Notes under the pieces: model-generated
What the model was told of the DNA's origin: nothing
The model's database searches: none
What the model saw: the letters and a program-made list of their open reading frames with translations, nothing else
Assembly (NCBI GenBank): GCA_907165065.1
Contig: OU015530.1
Location: forward strand, 52,178,465-52,242,464
Origin: Caprimulgus europaeus
Taxonomy: Eukaryota > Chordata > Aves > Caprimulgiformes > Caprimulgidae
DNA length: 64,000 nucleotides
Direction of reading: 5' to 3'
In this document: one piece after another, positions 13,347 to 25,475 of the stretch
How positions within the stretch are numbered: position 1 is the stretch's first letter
Layout: every line of letters begins with the position of its first letter
Program-made: the position numbers and the translations under genes

Positions 13347-13547
13347 TATATATAGTTGTTATCATTATTATTATAATTACTATTTAAATTTTATTTTACT
13401 CCAATTATTAAATTGTTTTTACCTCAACCTACCAGTCTCCTCACCTTAGCCCCTCCAATTCTCTCCCCTGTTCCCTGGGTTGGGGGGAAGGAGTAGGGTG
13501 CAAGTGACTGTGTCTTGTTTGGCTGCCAGCCAGGTTAAACTACCACA
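12901..13547 (+). mobile_element. Solo LTR, same ~650 bp family (copy 3), older variant
   Basis: It shares the landmarks GTCCTGGTTTTTGCTAGGAT, GGATATGCCAATGAGATATT, a TTATTAAATTGTTTTTACC block and a GGCTGCCAGCC end. It differs more from copies 1, 2 and 4 than they do from each other, suggesting an older insertion or another subfamily. The flanks GATAC and GTTAC could be a slightly decayed 5-bp target duplication. A (TA)n(CA)n microsatellite occupies its AT-rich part. Confidence 0.78.
13293..13353. repeat. (TA)n(CA)n(TA)n microsatellite within LTR copy 3
   Basis: About 20 TA units (13293-13332), about 7 CA units, then more TA. It sits where the other LTR copies have an ATT/ATC-rich stretch. 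Confidence 0.9.
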
Positions 13548-16211
13548 GTTACTCATATGAACTAACATCTGTGCAGCCATTTCTGTGGTTGGGAAAAGCT
13601 GCAGTAGGCTGTGTGATCTGTAGTGTTTCTATGCATATCCAGTGTTATTGTATACGTGACCTAAATGGGATACAAATTGCAGCTCTACATCCAACACTGG
13701 ATTCTATTCTAGCTTCTTCTGGTTGCACTGACCCAAAGCTGCTATTTACACCTGCCAGGCTCAGGATCCGACACAGGCAACACTCTACCAAATAAGCTGC
13801 AAGATCATCTTGGACATGTAATCCTCCCACCCCACCACCTCTCAAACTGTGCTCTTCTGCAGATAACAAAAATAGAAGATGAGGAACAAGCAGCCTTCCC
13901 AGACCCAGTTTAACTCACTGCTGAACATTAATATTCTGTATTTGATCTCCAGTGGGACAGTGGGGACTGGACAGTGTGAGGTGGAATCACTACTGAGAGT
14001 TTGGGATTCTGCTAAGACTGATGAGAGATGCATTTTGACTGCATAAAGGGCATATAAAAATGGCAAAATCTGTCCATCAGATTCCCAATTATCAACATTG
14101 CCTGAAAGTTCTCCTCTGCTGATTCCCACTCACTTCTGAAATGGAAAAAGTAAATCAAGTTCAGGCTCTTGGGCTGCCTCCACACTTCCATTAAGTGCCC
14201 CAGCTAAATTTCAGCAAAGAGCACTTGGGTGTATGACAAATTTTTTTTACCATCTTAAAAATCCTTGAAAAAGCGCCCTGATAATACCTGACCATTGCAC
14301 TGTTCTGAAAAGTTCAACTAAGCTTTGCTTTCAAAAGAAACTGTTACAGCACACAGGGATTTGTAACTCAGCTCAGGGAGAGTTGTAGCAGAATTAAGCA
14401 GTATGGTGCATTAAATAGAAATGTCCCTGAAAAAAAAAAAACAAACAGTTGGCAATATACCAGAAGTACTTTACCTACAAAAAGATCAGAGTAATTAAAG
14501 AATTTCCTGCCCAATAGCTATGAATTTGCACCTCATAGGCCAACCACAGCTTATACAAATGTTAGCTGAAGAGTAAAAGGTTTGCATCAGTTTAAACTTT
14601 GTGCAATGAACTGTCCAGAAGCTTGGAATTTTTTTAATTATCAAGTGTAATGGCAGGATCTTAACACTACAATAAGGATTTAAAACTGACTAGAAAAAGC
14701 AGGAGCGAACAGGTAAATGGGCACTGTTCAAGACGGTGGTGGTGGATGGCAGTTGGGAAATTTTTCATACAAAGTTTTTTTCATCAAAACTAAAAAAACC
14801 CAATTTTTTTTCAAATTCTGTTTCAAGTTAAGCACAAGAACAGTCAAAAGTAAATCATCTTTTTAAAAGCATATTAACATTTTGCAACTTCCCTAGAAAA
14901 AACTACAGAGCAATAAAAAAACCTTTCCCTAGTGATCACATGGGATAAATCAGTATATCTTCTCCCATGTTATGAACCTGCATAGCAACTCAGGTTCTCA
15001 CTTAAGACTATCAGAAGTACTGTGCTAACCAGTAGGACAAAATGTAATACTATGATGAAGTAGAAATCTCTGACAGAAAATGGGTATTTCACCCAGTGGG
15101 TACTCATACCTGTGGAGTGAAGGCATGCAGAGAAAACAGCATCAAGTACTCATGGGCTTTATACTCAATGTCAGCAGAATCCTCCACGCTGTCCTTCTGT
15201 GCCCCACAACTCTTCACACTCAAAAGACAACACAATCCAGAGCAATGCAGCCATTTCAGTGAAATAACGCTAGTTTTGACTCCCTCAGGAAGCTCTTACA
15301 GTCATTCCTGACATATTCTAACAGCCAGACTAACAGAATTGCAGTGTTCTCCCAAACAAGAGGGTAAACTGAAGACACCTTCCTCAGCACCAGTGAGTGA
15401 CAGGAGATCCTGTTTGCATCCACTGCTGTTGCTCTTACATTTTTAGCCTGGAAAAAAACAATAGTTGTTTGATGCTGGCTGCTACCTTCTCCCCAGTGAA
15501 TCCTTTCTAGAGGTGACTCCTTCCCAAGCACCCCAGAGCTCCACTTTGCTGCCAGAACATCTATTATCAACATCCTTCCCAGCCAAGGAAGTAAGTAACA
15601 TTTGCCCCTGCATACACATTGGTGTCTCACAAACTTTGCTCTAAAGCTGCCAATAAATAAACCAAATAATAAACATTATTCAGGAACATTCACCCATGAA
15701 ATAGTGATCTGCTACAACCACCAACTGGTCTGCTACATCCACGTGATGGATTCCCAGATGTCCAGATGAAGAAAATGGAGTTGTCCTGAAGAACACTGAT
15801 ATAGATTACAAGTACCAGTATTTGAGCTGCTTGTGTTGCTTCTGTCAGTCATTTAGAAAGAGCGAGTGTGGGCTGAGCTGCTGCACTTCCCCCGGTGCAT
15901 CCACAGGGAAAATGTTCCTGCAAACAACCTAAAAGCCCCGCGACGTGCTCGGCACTCCCGATCAATGCAGCTGAAATACCTCTTTTACTGTAACACTCTA
16001 CACCCTCAGGAAAGGCAGTTTTATTAAGACACTGTGTGGGTAGTCCAGCAAATCACCCATCTGTAAACAGTTTAATTAGAAGCTTATCCTCAGAGTAACA
16101 TCCTAGTACAACAGCAGCCCACAGCGAGAGAATATTAATAGCCCTGTGTGTAAGCAAGAGAAATGCTTCCGTCTGGGCTCAGAGAGGAACCGTTGATATT
16201 TCAGCACAGCC
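13548..16211. other. Intergenic DNA, no gene seen
   Basis: No coding signal or recognised repeat. The minus-strand frame at 15256-15630 (124 codons) has no recognisable domain. Confidence 0.55.
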
Positions 16212-16325
16212 ACCGACCCCTTGTGTGCTCTACAAGTCATTGACTGTCCTCTGCCTTTGTTCCTTCATCTGCAAAGAGGTCACAAAAATACTTAGTTACC
16301 TTGTACAATTCTTGACTTGCAAAAG
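16212..16325 (+). mobile_element. MIR-like SINE fossil
   Basis: The order CAAGTCATTGACTGTCCTC, TGTTCCTTCATCTGCAAAGA and ATACTTAGTTACCTTGTAC parallels MIR blocks (CAAGTCACTTAACCTCTCT, CAGTTTCCTCATCTGTAAAA, ATACCTACCTCATAGGGTTG). It is old and diverged with approximate boundaries. Confidence 0.5.
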
Positions 16326-16653
16326 GAAACACGTATGTAAGCAGTGGGTGTGATTCCTCTGGCACGGAATATATTGTTCTATTACAAGCACACCCTTTTT
16401 AATGATGAAATTCATGACGTGGTGTGAAGAGCAGCTATAATGGCACAAATAGGTGCAGGTAACAGAACACACCTTTTGCTTCTTTGAAGTCATTCTTAAT
16501 GCACCAACTGACCTTCACCATTTCAATCATATTGTGATGAGGAACTTGGGATGCACCTCAAAATTCAAAGACAGTTGACTTACAACGGTGTGATGTCAAC
16601 GGGAATTGCTGTTGTTCACTACAGAACATAAGCAGATCAGACAGGTAACGACC

Positions 16654-16689
16654 TTATAAGAAGCAAATGTGGCTGTTTGCTTCTTATAA
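16654..16689. repeat. Perfect 14-bp inverted repeat with 8-nt loop
   Basis: TTATAAGAAGCAAA, the loop TGTGGCTG, then TTTGCTTCTTATAA. The arms are exact reverse complements. It could fold as a hairpin in DNA or RNA. No longer flanking pairing is visible, which argues against a standard microRNA precursor. Confidence 0.9.
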
Positions 16690-19600
16690 AAACAGGACAC
16701 TTGGCAGTCATTTTCAGTGCAAGACAAATAGCTGGATATTGTGCAGCTCAATAGCTTGAGTGATAGACGGCCACCACCACCATACAGCAGCTGAGAGCGG
16801 TGAATGAAAACACTCCATTCAGTTTTGTAGCAACAATGAGAAGACCTCCAATTCAAAAGTCCTGAAAGGCAAGCGTTAAACTGACAACAGGTGATGTTTC
16901 AGGCTGGCTAAAAGTGATTTTTTCAACTGTTTGCCAATGAATTTGGCACTAGTCATTTATTTGTTTAAAATTTATGTGAGGGGAATCCTTGGGACTTCCA
17001 AGTTGTTTATTTCTGCTCGTGCTACACCAACAGCTAACAGATCGCACAGGCACTTTAACTGACACCACAGGAGCCAGAGTTCAGCTTTTTTTACCATGAC
17101 TTTCAGCACCACATCACCTGCTTTGTGGAAGAACACGAGAAGGAGGACTGAGCTGGGTATTGTAATTCAAAGCCCTGTCAATACTAGTCACATCCTTCAT
17201 CAATACCATAGGCAATCAGAGATGTCAAAAAGAGCAGGCAGCTGTGGAAAAGGCTGCACAAAGCAAAGCCACAGCACAGTTGTCTCAAGTCTAATAACTC
17301 CCATTATGATTAAAATAAAAACAAAAGATCAGGCTCAAGGTAACAGTGACCCTTCAACTCTATGGCACCTTCCATCTAAGTAGCCATTTAGCAAACAAAG
17401 ACTGATAAAACGGTCTGTGCCAGAGAGCTGGCTGCCCCCCTTTCCCCCACGGGGGTGCTCAGGCTTTTAGTCCCCATCATTTTCCAGTGTGCACATGTTT
17501 AAACTCTAACACATTGCTCTACTTCTCCTCTTCTGTCTGCTTTTTCTTAGAAGCTCTGGTTCTTGTTTTGGAAAAGGTTAAAGCAATCTCAAATGACACA
17601 AAATGAATTCACAAAGCTATTTAGGAGCTTGGTCTTTGCCTTCAGTGGGAAAAGATACAGCCCATGAACAGAAATGACAGTCACTGATGAACAAACAGCT
17701 GCCTTCAGGATAATAAGAGAGAATCCCAGAATCTGAACTCCCTATTATTGAAATACAAAGCTATCATAAATGCCTTAGTTGATGTCCCTAGCACTTGTTA
17801 AATCACAATATAGCAAGTCATTGCAGCATTACTTATTAGAAGGAAGAAATATTGATAGCTCAATGAAGATAAGAAGAAAAACAACTTTAAAAGCAGAATC
17901 ATGAATCACAAACAAGGAAGGATCCAGGAACACCTACAGTCCAGGAGTAAGATGATTTCAAAGATGTCATAAGAAGATCTTTAAACATAAGCAGTACTGT
18001 CACAAACAGCGATGTGAAATGAACCTTCTCAGCTCTGACACTGCACATCAACCCAACACCTTTGAAAATACGTAATATTCAGACTCACACAAATCACACT
18101 GGGCAGTTAAAATACACCATCACAAAGTACAACTGAATAATGTAGAGAGGATGCATGAAAAGAATAAACACTCATAGTTTATGTTATCATGATCATTATA
18201 TTCAACTTAGTGCTTCTATCAGCTGGGAACTGGTAAACAGATGTCTGAATCAACTCAAAATCAGGGAAACATGAAAACATTACCAGAAATTTCATTAAGA
18301 AATGCAAGCTCTTTCCCTGCTTCCAGGAGTAAACAGGTTTTCTCAGCCTTTCAGAGGTTTTAGTCCTAACCTGATGCTCTCAGACTCAGAAAAAGTCTAA
18401 TGTTTCTGAAGAAGGGTTAACAAACGTCTGTCCTTGTCAGAGACTAGATATACCATCAGAAAATTTCAGCCCAAACTTGTGACACAGATTTGAGTTTCTG
18501 GAAAGAAAACTCTTCTCACCTAAGTTCAGCTGCATATCTTGATCTAACTTGACAGAAAGAAATCGGCAGTATCACAGGAGTCATTCACCTGACCTATTTT
18601 AGTGCTGTGTGAATTGCACTCATAGGTGCCTAATTCTCTCCTTGGATTATAAAGGGAACCAAAACTGATGAGCTCAAATTTAGATATCTTTGAGAATCAT
18701 AGAGCGGAACAGATTAATTCTGTCCTAAAAAATAGCACCTTGTCTCAGGATTATAACCTGTTTTCTCAGCACACAACAGTGAGTTACTTAAATATCCACT
18801 AAGGAATGAAGAATCTCAAACATGAGGACTCTTCCTCAGGTGAAAGCTAACACCTTCGGGAGAATAAATGGTTGTAAAGTAACAAGTTTTTCATAACACA
18901 TCCCCTTCCAGGTGGATTTGCTCACATGTGTCTTCATTCTGCTGTCCTTCACAGAGCTTCCCAGAGATAGCTGAAAAACCATGACAGTATGGTTGACAAG
19001 ACAAAAAAAAACCCCAAAACAAAGCAAAAAAAAAAAAACAACAAAAAAACCCCAACAGAGATCTAGTTTAAGAGATGCTAGTGTTGACCAGGCATGCCAG
19101 GCTGCCATATGTTTCTCTTCCTAGTCAGCACTCACCATTCCCATGATAATATCAGAGATCATCTGGACTGAAGAAAATTTGTATCTGCTGTTAATTATTG
19201 CTGTGAAGGTCTGGTAGCATGCTGAGTGCATCTCTACCAGTATATAATATAAGTCAAAATATTAGGTTTATTGGAATTTTGCACACAAAACTAAAAGAGC
19301 ACTTTGACCAAACTCTTCTGAGAAAATTTCTCAAATGAAATGAAAACTTATTCTCAAAAAAAACCCAACAAAAAAACCCCAAAACAAACAAACAAAAAAG
19401 TTGGAAAAAACGGGTGAGAAGTCCTGGAAGCACTTGCCTGGAGTCCTAAAGGAAAGGCAAACCCCAACCAGAGCCAATCGTCGTGAAAGTGCAGCTTAAT
19501 GGTCATACCTGATTTATACTACTAATATTAGCATCATCTGGGAAATAATAAGTTCAGTTTGGGGATGGAAATGCTTATTTTCCACACAAAAAAAGACTCC

Positions 19601-22600
19601 TTTCATTAAAAAAATCTTAATCAAAACTATTTTCTGGACTAACCTAATCTGGCTGAGAAAATGCCGAGCAACCCACCAAAAATCCTCCTGAAGTCTTGTT
19701 CACTAAGCTGGCACCAGTCTGGGACAGCCAAAGCTAACGGGGTTCTGCTCAAGGACCATGCCTTTCCCAAGATCTAATTGATCCTAGTTCAGCTCCCAGT
19801 TGTTCCAATACAGAAATCATCCTCACAGCTGATGCAGCTTGGATATGGTATCAGGAATTTCAGCAGAGCCCAGAATGTGGTGAACAAGGAAAAAGGATTA
19901 TTCTACTCTATTTTAAACTTGCCTCATTTAAAGAAAGGTGGCTTGTACTTTGATGTCCACACTGTGTGCTCTTGCTTGCTATGTTCATTCTCCCGCTCAT
20001 CAGTGCTGTGCCTTATTACACTCCTGCCTGATCATAAAATACAGTAACCAAGCCATTTTCAATGCTATTTTTTTCCATTCTAACCAGCCCTTTTCTTTTC
20101 TTAACTGCAGCTTTAAAAAAAAACCACATTAATGCTTAATTCAGGGCATATCTCTTGAAGCGACAGCTACTTTGAGAAGCTACAGAACTGTCCCTCTGAA
20201 GGCAACAGAAGCCAAAACGCAATCCTGAAAAAGGCAGATTTACTTCCACAGAGGCAGATCTACTTCCACATAATTTATTATTCAAGTGTAAAAGTTTAAT
20301 GTACCTATTTGAGCAATTAAAGTGTGCTCTCTGGAGCATAATTGTCTTTTTTGCTTCTGAAGACACAATGGCTCATGAATCAGCAAGTGCTACGGCCAGG
20401 ACCTCAACACACATTTAATCACGAGTTGCTTGCTCCTCTGTACACACCCAGGAGGAAGAAATAGCTTTAATAATAGACATCATTAAAGAAAGATTTTAAG
20501 AAAATTAGGAACCTCACACAAAAGTCCCTGGGCTTCTGGGACAAATTTGCTCACAGCTGGAAGCCTAATATGTTTAAGGGTGGCTGATTGTACTCTAATA
20601 GAATTTTTATAAGATTTTTGTAGTCCTGCTATAAAAGCCTGTGGCACAAATCATGATTGGAACAAGCAGACCTTCCCTTGGGAAAGAACTGAGTTGGCTT
20701 TGCTGCAATTTACTTTGTGTAATTTTTTGGATATTTATATCTGTGCAGTCTAACTGATGATAGGGCTGATCTGTTGCCTGATTACATTTAGCCCCAGAAG
20801 AGGAAAGGGGAATTAATTTCAGTGTTACTTTCTGTTATTAAGACTTTGAAGTACTCATGACCCAGTGTCTCTAACTCGCAGAATAGATATAAATTACTAT
20901 TCTGTGAAAGATTTGCTTTCTTGGGTTTTTATTATGAGCATACAGCCTAGCCTCTGAAAGAGAAAGCAATGCTTGGCTTTGAAAAAACTGACACCACTAA
21001 ACCTGTCTTCTGCTGCTATTAACAATTTATTTTTCAGTGCTATTCTGCTGCTATGCAAACCACAATGCCAACTGCATCTAGCAGCGTATTTAATTCTGCT
21101 TTACAATTCCATTAACTCTGACCCATTTGGGAATGCAGAGGTTCAAAAGACTGCATCTTGCCAAACACTGGCAAAAAAAAAAACTATTTATAGCAGAGTT
21201 GCCCAAAAAGTTGCTCTTTCCACTGAAAAGTGCCATTTTGTCATAGCCAACCTTTTTTGTTAATTTAATCATTTCATCAAAACATTCATGCAAGTTTCTT
21301 AGGTCTAAAACAGAATAAAACTGGGGCAGGTGGGAACAGGGAAGACACCACACAGACGTGAAAGGAGAAATAAAAATATTGACAGCAATTTCAAAGCAGC
21401 TTCTGCTTGAAGAGAAAGACAGAAGAGCTTTAATGTTCATGCAATGCACATAGCAGGTTAGTTCCAGCTGCCAGGCCTTATTTGTGGCAATACTCCAGAA
21501 CAAATTGTTCAATTCATAGTTCCATAAATCCATCCAGAGAAATATAAAAGTCAAGCTAGGTTCTTTTTCCTTCTCACACGCTCCCATCAGGAGGAAAGAT
21601 TCTCGAAGACAAATTAGATGCTAGATACATCCCTGTAATGAGAGCCTTACTGAGATTACTTGATGGTAACTCATGCAAATTAGTTAAAAGGACAAAACTC
21701 TGTTAACCATGAAAAACTGCAAACCCCACCACCCCACACTACAGAAAGTTAAAGATTATAAGCTGACCTGTACTCTTACATATGTACAACTTGTACATTT
21801 AAACATTATTCTGACATTAAGAACCATAACACTGACTTAAAAATTAAGATTTTTTTTCAAAACAAATTAGAGAGTCTTTATTTGTCATTGTTACCTGACA
21901 GGCCAAGGTTCACATTTCTTCAGCAACTACAGTAGATGCATTCTCCTAAAACATAAATCACATTCATGTAAAACACAGCATGACAAAGATCTGGAGCCTT
22001 AAGTAAATAAAATAGACAGTTTGAAATATTTGGTATCATTCTGCCACTGAAAATACACAGGTAGAATTTATGCTGGTAGATTAAACAGTGCTGAGGAACA
22101 TTCCCAGCCACTGCAGCACCATCAGCTACACTGTGAAATTGTAAGCGTGATCCATAGCACCATTTTGGCCATGGGCAATTGTCACTGAGCCAACTAATGG
22201 CACAGCACAGCTCAGGAGTTAGCACAGCCCAGAGACCATCCTAAAAGGCTGTCCAGATGTGGTCACTTTATTGGCAGAGCCAGGAGAATTTAGTAAGAAC
22301 AGGCTGTTCCATGGAAGTGGGTCTCAGTGCCAAAGGAGGGGTTTGAGCATGTTCAGTTGACAAGCATTGCTATAACCCCTCAGATCTGACATGGGAAGCA
22401 AGATGTTGCATTTTGAAGTTAATATGAGGTTTGATACTACCCTTCAAGAGAGTCAGCCAAGTTCACTGAAAATTAAATGGCATTTAGTTCACTTTTTGTA
22501 ATTTGGCAGAAAGAAGCCAAAGTTTCTCATTTGGGGATTCAACTAACAGCTCAACGCTATTTCGCTATTTCAAAGACGATCCTTAGTTACATTCTCATCC

Positions 22601-23577
22601 AATTTAAATAGCATCAACATTCATTTATCTTCATTAAAACTAAACAACTGCAGTTCTTTAGAGAAGCTTTGATTGCAGAGGTTCTTAGAGTAAATAATTT
22701 TCAGATATACAGAAATAAAATGTTTAAATCCTACTACTTGTGTAATATGTAACAATTTATCATGAAGGCTCCCAATTCCATGGGGACAGAAAATCCAGAG
22801 CATCTAGTTGAGATGTCTCTTGTGCTCTTCCCTCACACCAAAGAAGAGCAAGTTTAATGGTGCAAGGCTGCCTACTGAAGCTTGTCTGTTTTCACTTACA
22901 GTAGTACTCCAATTTAAGCATTGTCTACTCAAGATCTGAGCCACTCTGACTCGTGATCACATCAAACTGAGGGTAAGGGAATGAAAAAAGCATAATATAA
23001 CAAAAAACATTCCACTGGACAGTATCCTTTAATAACACTTCCCATGAGAGGTCATGAACTCCTTAAAGCCAGTGAATTATAAACTGCCTATCTGTGAACT
23101 GCATGTTACCGGAAAACAGTTTCTAATCCCTCTATTAATCCTTGGCATCAGAACACATGCAGTATAATTACAAACTGCGTCAAAATAATTCAAAAACTTT
23201 ATTCCACAGGGCCATAATTATATCCTAGCTGTAATCCTTTAATTGCCAGTATCATCTAATGCATTATAGACATACCATATGCCTAGATGAACAATGTGCT
23301 AAAACATTCTGCGAGCGAGCCACAGTAAAAGCGATAGCATAGCCAGTGATGCAGGCTATTAAACTAGATGCACAATTAATAAGCAGCAAAATACACAGCC
23401 TAGAAACATCAGAATTTCTACTTTCATGTATTTTTTTGCCAATAGTTAGCTTTCTAGATACCTTACTCAATGTATAAATTAAAGCTACCGAAAGAAATCT
23501 GTCATAAATTGCCACTTATGTCAATCAAGCATCAAGCAAAGGGTAGAAATAGATTTCTAGCAATTCTTTGGCAAGAC
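16690..23577. other. Intergenic DNA, no gene seen; possible conserved noncoding blocks
   Basis: No coding exon is recognised. A-rich simple tracts lie at 19000-19050 and 19356-19400. Two stretches (about 20350-20830 and 23100-23530) are repeat-free, AT-rich and dense in homeodomain-type TAATTA/AATTA cores, as in enhancers of gene deserts. That is an impression only. Confidence 0.4.
20231..20270. repeat. 20-bp tandem duplication, two copies
   Basis: AAGGCAGATTTACTTCCACA is followed directly by GAGGCAGATCTACTTCCACA; two bases differ. Confidence 0.85.
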
Positions 23578-24014
23578 ATCATGAGGACTTTAGGGGCCTG
23601 GAGCACCTCCTGTATGAGGAGAGGCTGAGAGAGCTGGGTCTGTTTAGCCTGGAGAAGAGAAGACTCAGAAGGGATCTGATCAATGTCTATAAATACCTGA
23701 AATAGAGGGGCCAAATGGATGGGGCTGGGCTCTTTTCAGTAGTACCCAGTGACAGGACAAGGGGCAATGGGCAAAAACTGGAACACCCAAAGCTCCAGAC
23801 AAACCTAAGGAAAAACGTATTTACTGTGAGGGTGCCAGAGCCCTGGGACAGGCTGCCCAGAGAGGTTGTGGAGTCTCCATCTCTGGAGATGTTCAAAACC
23901 CGCCTGGACACTTTTCTGTGCAACCTGCTGTAGAGAACCTGCTTTGGCAGGGGGGTTGGACTAGATGATCTCCCGAGGTCCCTTCCAACCCCTACAATTC
24001 TGTGATTCTGTGAT
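23578..24014 (+). mobile_element. CR1 LINE 3' fragment
   Basis: It has GGGGCCTGGAGCACCTCCTG, CTCTGGAGATGTTCAAAACC and GGGGGGTTGGACTAGATGAT, and ends in the CR1-typical ATTCTGTGATTCTGTGAT repeat. It is 5'-truncated, as is usual for CR1. It belongs to the same subfamily as the element ending at 39172. The plus-strand frame at 23715-23933 is the decayed C-terminal end of the CR1 second open frame ([17 protein letters not shown]). Confidence 0.93.
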
Positions 24015-24886
24015 GAGGAAAAGTTCAGTCATGTCTTATTTACGTTCTCCACACTATCAACATTTTGGTTTTACCCTGGAAAATAAGAGCCAAGGGAGCT
24101 GAAAGAGTTTGCTTAAACTTTTTGCTTATCTACAGCCTAAGGGCATATACAGTATATGAGACCAGAAAGAAAAAGCCTAAAAGAAAACATCATTTGGAGC
24201 CTAGCTATTATTCTCAGGTAGGTAATGCAGCATTCAAGAATATCTTTACTGATCCAAGAGTTACTTGTATTTTTAACTAATGATTACGACCATAAAAAGT
24301 TCAAATGTGGAAAATAGAACTTGCTCACTCTACTACTGGATGCTAGATCTGGACTCTCACATCTTCTTCTAGTACAAGAGACTTCAAAAGTAGGAGGGAC
24401 CACTTCAACCTGATGAGAAGTTTCCTCAGCAGCTGTTCCTACCACAAGGTTGGCACCTTAGAGAAGTTAGTGAACTCTGAAGGAGGGTAATATAACCCTC
24501 TCCCCCACCCCCCCAAAAAAAAAACCCAAACAAAATAACAACAACAACAACAACAACAACAAACCACACAAAAAACCATGCTGTTACTGGATCCAAAGAG
24601 TCTCTAGAAGACTTTGGTGCTCCAGAGAAAGGACAAGAATTAGGGCACAGTCATGCCTAGTATTTCCTAGAGGCTAGCTGTGTCCCTGCTCATGAACTAC
24701 TCCCAGTCATGCTAAGTGACTAGTCCAGATCCAGGGACTCTTATCACCCAGCTGCTAACTCTGGAGCTACTCTGTGGGCCAGGCAGGTGTCCACCACCTC
24801 AGCAATGTATCTTCTATTTTGTTTGACTACATCCTTACTGGAACTGATCCAAAGCATCTGTCTCCTGCACCAAACTACAGGTTACC
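24015..24886. other. Intergenic DNA, no gene seen
   Basis: No coding signal. It contains an A-rich tract and a (CAA)n microsatellite at about 24536-24561. Confidence 0.6.
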
Positions 24887-25475
24887 AGTAGAAATAGAAT
24901 TACGAGCAATACAGGTTTACATTAAAAATGCATCTCTCTCTTACACAGCATCTATCACCTGTCAAAGGTGGTGAAGAATTGTCCCTCTGTCAAAGTGGCT
25001 GAAACTCTCATCATTACCCACAGGGTGCTAGAAAAACAATAGCACAGCAAACTGCTGAAAAATTGCTTGAGATGAATGCAGCCTCCCAGTTAAACAACAC
25101 TGCTCCTTTACTTACTGATGCACAACAGAAATAACAGGGCAGCACTTCTTAAGGTGGAGATGTACACAATTGCACAGGCATCACATACTCAAGATGTGTG
25201 GTGGCCATCATCCTCATAAATACCCTTTATTTTCTGACTTTTCAAATCCACATCAGCTCGTTGTTTCCCAGGCAGTCAAAGGGCTAAACACCTCCCATTA
25301 CTGTCACTTCCTTGCTCTAATTACAGAGGAAGATAAACTGAAAGTGAGGGGGAAATTTCTTCAGGATTTTTCCAAGTATCCATTTATAACATGAGATGCC
25401 ATGTTTGTTGGGAAATGTAAAATCTTTAATTTTAGAACAGCTGATGTAACTGGGAAGATGTAACAAGCTCGTGGG
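24887..25475 (+). repeat. Duplicated segment, copy A
   Basis: It matches 39319-39918 in the same orientation. The core from about 25196 to 25440 looks roughly 95% identical by eye; both ends are more diverged. Shared strings include TCACTTCCTTGCTCTAATTA, CATTTATAACATGAGATGCC and TGCACAACAGA. It lies downstream of ACTR3B, while copy B lies in intron 9. Near the left end, 24904-24930 is inverted relative to copy B. No family is recognised, so it may be a local duplication or an undescribed repeat. Confidence 0.9.

Noticed and set aside
21090-21587. 165-codon minus-strand frame
   Set aside because: There is no recognisable domain or exon context. Cys/Phe/Leu-rich low-complexity translation of AT-rich DNA suggests chance.
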